A stretch of 9,578 bases of DNA. It comes from Candidatus Omnitrophota bacterium. Lineage in GTDB: Bacteria > Omnitrophota > Gorgyraeia > Duberdicusellales > 4484-171. Location: NCBI GenBank assembly GCA_021735105.1, contig JAIPHS010000026.1, positions 1 through 9,578 on the forward strand, in the 5' to 3' direction. This document shows, piece by piece, positions 5,706 through 9,578 of this stretch (within the stretch, counting starts at the first letter, position 1; every line of letters begins with the position of its first letter). The translations under genes and the position numbers were made by a program. A model generated the notes under the pieces. It saw only the letters and a list, made by a program, of their open reading frames with translations. It made no database searches and had not been told where the DNA came from.

Positions 5706-6253
5706 GTTTTGCTGATAAAATTAGTTCGATTAGAATAATTCTTATTCCTGTTTTTGTATCGTTGCTTATTTATTCTGAAACGCACCCGGTTATGAGATAT
5801 TTTGCTGTGGCAGTTTTTGTGTTAGCGGTTTTAACTGATTTTTTTGATGGGATGGTGGCTAGAATAAAAAAAGAGAAATCTGAACTAGGGCAAATTATTG
5901 ATCCTTTGGCAGATAAGCTTCTTCTTTTAACAGCCTTTATAACACTATTAGTCCTTAGGCAGTATCCGATGTATTTATGGTTAGTTTTGATTGTAGTAAG
6001 TAGAGATTTAGTTATATCGTTTGGCTTCGCAATTTTAAAAATGCTCAAAATTGATGTAGAAATTTTTCCTTCATCTTGGGGAAAATTCACAACATTTTCT
6101 CAAATGATAACTATTCTTTGGATTTTATTGAATATACCATATCATTTTTATATTTCCCTTATAGCTGCTATCTTTACTTTAATTTCCGGTTTAGATTATT
6201 TTTTAAGAGGTATTAAAGCGTTAAATGCTAAAGTTGATTCTTCTCATAGTTAG
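5702..6253 (+). CDS. pgsA: CDP-diacylglycerol--glycerol-3-phosphate 3-phosphatidyltransferase
   Basis: Integral membrane enzyme of the CDP-alcohol phosphatidyltransferase family, which makes phosphatidylglycerophosphate from CDP-diacylglycerol and glycerol 3-phosphate, the committed step to phosphatidylglycerol. It has 183 residues, the usual length, with several hydrophobic segments (about 10-24, 31-45, 72-90, 92-112 and 126-160). The family signature DG..AR...G...D...D is complete: D46, D49, G50, A53, R54, G63, D67 and D71, the metal and nucleotide ligands. The N-terminus ADKISSIRIILIPVF matches the typical PgsA opening (lPN.lTl.R...iP). Phosphatidylserine synthase and cardiolipin-type CAP enzymes share the signature; the size and the plsY neighbour favour PgsA. 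It starts within the lipoprotein stop (ATGA) after a strong GAGGAG, and its last 29 bases overlap plsY, so the phospholipid genes look co-translated. Confidence 0.9.
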   Translation: MSFADKISSIRIILIPVFVSLLIYSETHPVMRYFAVAVFVLAVLTDFFDGMVARIKKEKSELGQIIDPLADKLLLLTAFITLLVLRQYPMYLWLVLIVVSRDLVISFGFAILKMLKIDVEIFPSSWGKFTTFSQMITILWILLNIPYHFYISLIAAIFTLISGLDYFLRGIKALNAKVDSSHS

Positions 6254-6824
6254 TTTTATCTTTGGGACTATTCCATTTGGTTATATAATTACCCGAATGG
6301 TTAAAGGTGTTGATATCCGCCAGTTTGGTTCTGGAAATGTTGGGGCAACCAATGTGCTTAGGATAGCGGGAAAGGGCTGGGGAATTTTGGTATTTATTCT
6401 TGATTTTGCTAAAGGATTTATTATTCCGTATTTAGCCTATTCTATAGGAAAGTTTGAATCGTATTTTTTTATTGTTTTGGGAATATTAGCCATTTTGGGC
6501 CACAATTGGACCCCCTTTTTAAAGTTTAAGGGAGGTAAGGGTGTTGCTACTAGTTTAGGGGTGTTGTTTGCTTTATCTTTTTATTTTGTTTCTTTTAAAT
6601 TAATTTTACCGGTTATTCTATTGGTTTGGCTGATTGTTTTTTTATTATCAAGGCTGGTTTCTTTAGCATCTATCTTAGCTAGCCTTGCTTTTTTGATTTT
6701 GTCCTTGAATTTATCCCAATTTATTGAGGTTAAAATTTTAGCAATAGTACTTTTTTTTCTTATTTTAATTAGGCATAAAAATAATGTAAAGAGAATGTTA
6801 AAAGGAGCAGAAAATAGATTTTAA
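6225..6824 (+). CDS. plsY: Acyl-phosphate--glycerol-3-phosphate acyltransferase
   Basis: Polytopic inner-membrane enzyme that transfers an acyl chain from acyl phosphate to glycerol 3-phosphate, giving lysophosphatidic acid, the first step of phospholipid synthesis. It has 199 residues and about five hydrophobic segments, as in the family. The three PlsY motifs are present: motif 1 RQFGSGNVGATNVLR (32-46), motif 2 GHNWTPFLKFKGGKGVATS (92-110) and motif 3 RHKNNVKRMLKGAE (183-196). The start ATG lies 29 bases inside pgsA with no close ribosome site (AAGAGG is about 14 bases upstream), so translation probably depends on ribosomes finishing pgsA. TTG at 6234 is a possible alternative that would trim three residues. 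With pgsA it supplies the start and the phosphatidylglycerol branch of one pathway. The gene ends six bases before the recA promoter with no terminator. Confidence 0.95.
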   Translation: MLKLILLIVSFIFGTIPFGYIITRMVKGVDIRQFGSGNVGATNVLRIAGKGWGILVFILDFAKGFIIPYLAYSIGKFESYFFIVLGILAILGHNWTPFLKFKGGKGVATSLGVLFALSFYFVSFKLILPVILLVWLIVFLLSRLVSLASILASLAFLILSLNLSQFIEVKILAIVLFFLILIRHKNNVKRMLKGAENRF

Positions 6825-6830
6825 CGGAAT

Positions 6831-6859
6831 TTGACACTTTTATTTTATGAGAGTATAAT
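6831..6859 (+). promoter_or_regulatory. Consensus sigma-70 promoter of recA
   Basis: TTGACA at 6831-6836 and TATAAT at 6854-6859 are separated by exactly 17 bases, so both hexamers and the spacer are the textbook optimum. The predicted transcription start is near 6866, leaving a leader of roughly 23 bases before recA. No CTGT-N8-ACAG or GAAC-N4-GTTC type LexA operator is visible in the 64-base gap. Such an unmodified consensus implies strong basal expression of recA and the genes behind it. Confidence 0.85.
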
Positions 6860-6875
6860 TTTAATCCAATCAAAA

Positions 6876-6885
6876 AAGGGGTGAT
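6876..6885 (+). promoter_or_regulatory. Extended Shine-Dalgarno of recA
   Basis: AAGGGGTGAT matches the anti-Shine-Dalgarno complement AGGAGGTGAT at eight of ten positions and lies three bases before the recA ATG (the G core is about eight bases away). It is the longest ribosome-site match in the window and fixes the recA start. Confidence 0.75.
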
Positions 6886-6888
6886 ATT

Positions 6889-7923
6889 ATGGCAAAAAAA
6901 ACAAATAATCAAGACAGCAAGACAAAAGCACTTAATCTAGCTCTCTCACAAATCGAAAAGCAATTTGGTAAAGGAGCGATTATGAGAATGGGAGAAGGCC
7001 GCAGTTTAGATGTGTCGGTAATACCTACAGGAATTTATTCTCTAGATGATGCTTTAGGCGCCGGCGGGCTTCCTCGGGGTAGAGCTATTGAGATTTATGG
7101 GCCGGAAGGTTCAGGTAAAACAACTCTTACCTTAAGTATTATCGCTCAAGCTCAAACTGAAGATGGAGTAGCTGCTTTTATTGATGCTGAGCATAGTTTT
7201 GACCCTAAATATGCAAAGTTAATCGGAGTTAATTTGGAAGATCTTTTGATTTCTCAGCCGGATACAGGAGAGCAGGCTTTAGACATAGTCGAGGCTTTAG
7301 TGCGTTCAAATGCAGTAGATTTGATAGTTATAGATTCTGTAGCTGCTCTTACGCCAAAGGCTGAAATTGAAGGGCAGATGGGTGATTCTCGAATTGCCCT
7401 TCAAGCCAGATTGATGAGTCAAGCTATGCGTAAGCTAACTGCAGTTGTAAGTAAATCAAAAACTTGTATTGTTTTTATCAACCAGATTAGGGAAAAAGTT
7501 GGAGTTATGTTTGGTTCTCCCGAAGTAACTCCAGGCGGCCGGGCTTTAAAATTTTATTCATCAGTAAGGATTGATCTTAGAAAACGAGCAACCTTGACAA
7601 CCAATGAAGGAGTTGTTGGTATAAGGGTGAGAGCAAAGATTGTTAAAAATAAAGTAGCGCCGCCCTTTCGTGAAGCTATGTTTGAAATTATGTATGATGA
7701 GGGAGTTTCTAAAACAGGAGCTTTAATTGACGCCGCAATGGAAAAAGGCGTTCTAACCCAATCGGGCAGTTGGTTTTCTCTAGGTGATGAAAATATAGCT
7801 CAAGGCAAAGAAAAGTTACGTAAAACACTTAAGGAAGATAATAAATTAAAAGAGAAGGTTGAGAAAGAATTGGCCAAGGCTTCAGCGGTAAATAAAGAGG
7901 GGGAAGAAAAGGAGAAAAAATGA
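6889..7923 (+). CDS. recA: Recombinase RecA
   Basis: ATP-dependent strand-exchange protein that forms filaments on single-stranded DNA for homologous recombination and stimulates LexA-type self-cleavage. It has 344 residues, the normal length, and no intein. Residues 11-35 form the N-terminal oligomerisation helix. The Walker A motif is GPEGSGKTT (71-79); E. coli has GPESSGKTT. Catalytic Glu101 lies in FIDAEHSFDP (97-106), where most RecAs have AEHALDP. Walker B is LIVIDSVAAL (145-154), followed by loop L1 EIEGQMGDSR (159-168). Allosteric Gln199 lies in FINQIREKVGVMFGSPE (196-212), leading into loop L2 and RALKFYSSVRIDL (218-230). The C-terminal tail is mixed lysine/glutamate rather than the strongly acidic E. 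coli tail. The gene has its own consensus promoter and strong ribosome site, and its stop overlaps the htrA start. Orthology is clear. Confidence 0.98.
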   Translation: MAKKTNNQDSKTKALNLALSQIEKQFGKGAIMRMGEGRSLDVSVIPTGIYSLDDALGAGGLPRGRAIEIYGPEGSGKTTLTLSIIAQAQTEDGVAAFIDAEHSFDPKYAKLIGVNLEDLLISQPDTGEQALDIVEALVRSNAVDLIVIDSVAALTPKAEIEGQMGDSRIALQARLMSQAMRKLTAVVSKSKTCIVFINQIREKVGVMFGSPEVTPGGRALKFYSSVRIDLRKRATLTTNEGVVGIRVRAKIVKNKVAPPFREAMFEIMYDEGVSKTGALIDAAMEKGVLTQSGSWFSLGDENIAQGKEKLRKTLKEDNKLKEKVEKELAKASAVNKEGEEKEKK

Positions 7924-9332
7924 AAAAAATAATAATAACTTTAATATTAGCAGTTTTTTTTGTTCCAGCTAGTTTTTCTGCCAGAGTTTCTGAGCTAGAA
8001 AAGGCAACTATTAAAGTCGCCGAGGATGTGGGAAAATCAGTTGTCTCAATAAGTTCTGTGATTAAAGAAAAGATTGGAGGGCAATTTTATTTTAGTTCTC
8101 CTTTTGAGGGTGGCACAAATGATCCTTTTCAAAGATTTTTTGAAGATTTTTTTCAAAGTTCACCCCAAAGAGAGTATAAAAGAATGGGATTAGGCAGCGG
8201 CATAATCATTAAAAAAGATGGTTATATCCTTACCAACGCTCATGTAGTTTCAAAGGCAACGAATATAAAAGTTAAATTATCAGATGGCAGAGAATTCAAC
8301 GCTAAAGCAACCGGATCAGATCCCAAAAGTGACTTAGCGGTAATAAAGATAGAGTCAGATGATTTACCTGTTGCTAATTTAGGAGATTCCTCTAAATTGA
8401 AAATAGGTAATTGGGTTGTTGCAATCGGCAATCCTTTCGGCTTTGCTATTGAAAATCCAGAACCAACAATTACCGTAGGTGTAATCAGCGCCCTAAAAAG
8501 ATATCTGCCTGCTTTAGGGATTAGAAAAATAGGTTACGATAATTTAATTCAAACAGATGCGGCTATAAATCCAGGTAATAGCGGGGGGCCGCTTGTTAAC
8601 TTAAAAGGAGAGGTAGTTGGGATAAATGTGGCTATTCTTACCCGTACCGGTGGTTATCAAGGCCTCGGTTTTGCAATTCCGATAAATAAAGCTAAAAAAA
8701 TAATGGACAAACTGGTAGAAGGGCAAGAAGTTTTATATGGTTGGCTGGGGGTTAGTATCCAGGATTTAAATCAAGATTTACGCAACTACTTTAATATCAA
8801 GAAAAAAGAAGGTGTGATTGCTGTTAAAGTGTATCAAGATTCTCCGGCTCAAAGAGGTGGGTTAAAAGAAGGTGACTTAATTTTAGCTTATAATCAAAAA
8901 TCAATAACAACTACCAGAGATTTAGTAAGGATGGTTGCTGAAACTGAAGTCGGCCAGAAAGCTAATCTTTTAATTTTACGCAACGGGAAAGAAAAAAATG
9001 TTAATATAAAAATTGGTAAAAAACCTAAAAATTTTGATGGAGCTGAACAATTAACACTTCAGGGCCAAGCTAGTTTTCGTGGTATGTCAGTAGAAGATAT
9101 CACTCCTTATCTAAAAGAGCAATTAGGCCTAAAACAGCAGGAAGGGGTGGCTATAGTGGATATAGAAGAGGGTTCTTCAGCCCAAGATAGCGGCTTGCAG
9201 CAAGGAGATATAATTAGAGAAATCGAGAATAAAGAAGTAAAAAGCATCAAAGACTTTAAAGATGTTACTGCTGCAGTTAAGGGAAGTTGCTTAATTAAGA
9301 CCAGTAGAGGCTATATAGTTTTAAAAAAGTAA
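7920..9332 (+). CDS. degP: HtrA/DegP-type periplasmic serine protease (Do family)
   Basis: Envelope quality-control protease and chaperone that degrades misfolded exported proteins. It has 470 residues: a Sec signal peptide (1-20, MKKIIITLILAVFF core, cleavage probably after S20, no lipobox), a trypsin-like protease domain (about 28-270) and two PDZ domains (about 275-365 and 385-470). The catalytic triad is complete: His108 in LTNAHVV, Asp138 in SDLAVIKI and Ser221 in NPGNSGGPL. The LA-loop region FEDFFQSSPQREYKRMGLG (74-92) is typical of Do proteases. PDZ carboxylate-binding loops read YGWLGV (273-278) and RGMSVEDI (387-394). The ATG overlaps the recA stop and is preceded by AAGGAG at 7909-7914, five bases away, within the recA tail. 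Whether it is DegP, DegQ or DegS-like cannot be settled, but two PDZ domains exclude DegS. Its place between recA and recX is unusual. Confidence 0.94.
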   Translation: MKKIIITLILAVFFVPASFSARVSELEKATIKVAEDVGKSVVSISSVIKEKIGGQFYFSSPFEGGTNDPFQRFFEDFFQSSPQREYKRMGLGSGIIIKKDGYILTNAHVVSKATNIKVKLSDGREFNAKATGSDPKSDLAVIKIESDDLPVANLGDSSKLKIGNWVVAIGNPFGFAIENPEPTITVGVISALKRYLPALGIRKIGYDNLIQTDAAINPGNSGGPLVNLKGEVVGINVAILTRTGGYQGLGFAIPINKAKKIMDKLVEGQEVLYGWLGVSIQDLNQDLRNYFNIKKKEGVIAVKVYQDSPAQRGGLKEGDLILAYNQKSITTTRDLVRMVAETEVGQKANLLILRNGKEKNVNIKIGKKPKNFDGAEQLTLQGQASFRGMSVEDITPYLKEQLGLKQQEGVAIVDIEEGSSAQDSGLQQGDIIREIENKEVKSIKDFKDVTAAVKGSCLIKTSRGYIVLKK

Positions 9333-9336
9333 TAAA

Positions 9337-9578
9337 TTGAAAAGTTTTAGCAAGGCCCTAAATTATGCCTTTCTTCTTCTTAGGTTTAGGCCAAGAAGTG
9401 AGTCTGAAATCCGAACCCGCTTAAAAAAACGAAAGGTACCTCTATCGGTTATAAAGGAAGTAATAGACTATCTAAAGGGTTCTAATTATATAAATGACCA
9501 AGAGTTTATAAAAAGTTATATTGATAGTTGCCTGGCGAAAGGCTGGGGGCCAATTAAGGCTAATGTTAAGTTAAAAGA
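9337..9578 (+). CDS. recX: Regulatory protein RecX, N-terminal part (3' end outside window)
   Basis: An open frame begins at TTG 9337, four bases after the htrA stop, and runs off the window edge after 80 codons. An in-frame stop at 9322 and the absence of any ATG or GTG make this TTG the only good start; no Shine-Dalgarno is visible. The sequence shows the RecX repeat pattern: ALNYAFLLLRFRPRSESEIR (7-26), RLKKRKVPLSVIKEVIDYLK (28-47 region), SNYINDQEFIKSYIDSCLAK (48-67) and GWGPIKANVKLK at the end. The words RPRSE, Y(I)ND..F and GWGP are family hallmarks. RecX binds the RecA filament and modulates its assembly and ATPase activity in the cytosol. Its position downstream of recA fits, although here htrA intervenes. 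RecX identity is firm from these motifs even though only about half of a typical protein is present. Confidence 0.9.
   Translation, partial: MKSFSKALNYAFLLLRFRPRSESEIRTRLKKRKVPLSVIKEVIDYLKGSNYINDQEFIKSYIDSCLAKGWGPIKANVKLK

Noticed and set aside
5770..6090. Minus-strand open frame within pgsA
   Set aside because: Antisense to the conserved CDP-alcohol transferase signature; no independent support.
8240..8431. Minus-strand open frame within htrA
   Set aside because: Antisense to the HtrA catalytic domain and without motifs.

Overview
This window is an AT-rich, tightly packed bacterial housekeeping region with every supported gene on the + strand. It runs: a truncated HisC-family aminotransferase, DAHP synthase, prephenate/arogenate dehydrogenase (tyrA), cytidylate kinase (cmk), elongation factor 4 (lepA), signal peptidase I (lepB), a small zinc-ribbon-like lipoprotein, CDP-alcohol phosphatidyltransferase (pgsA), acyl-phosphate glycerol-3-phosphate acyltransferase (plsY), recA, an HtrA/DegP-type protease, and the start of recX cut by the right edge. 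No RNA gene, CRISPR array, IS element, prophage or convincing Rho-independent terminator was seen. No stretch longer than about 80 bases lacks a gene.

Organism: the gene content is universal bacterial. The low GC, the T. maritima-like type I-beta DAHP synthase, an HtrA with a Sec signal peptide, and especially two kinds of short repeat (AAAGTCC heptamers and a GC-rich SLPAGKAG-encoding element) suggest an uncultured diderm candidate-phylum bacterium. Omnitrophota or a relative is my best guess. It rests on recollection of similar repeats and has not been tested.

Layout: (1) 1-2248 is an aromatic amino acid block (hisC-like, aroF, tyrA), covering the first shikimate step and the final steps to tyrosine. 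(2) 2245-4695 holds cmk and lepA, for nucleotide supply and translation. (3) 4774-6824 is an envelope block: signal peptidase, lipoprotein, pgsA and plsY. (4) 6825-9578 is a recA-htrA-recX block behind its own promoter, which matches the sigma-70 consensus exactly (TTGACA, 17 bp, TATAAT).

Five of the junctions are 4-base ATGA stop/start overlaps and pgsA/plsY overlap by 29 bases, so co-transcription and translational coupling are likely. I see no new defence, mobile or biosynthetic system. The points worth a second look are the short dispersed repeats that have entered gene starts and coding sequence (tyrA 5' end, lepA-lepB gap, lipoprotein gene), the lipoprotein itself, the recA promoter, and htrA placed between recA and recX.
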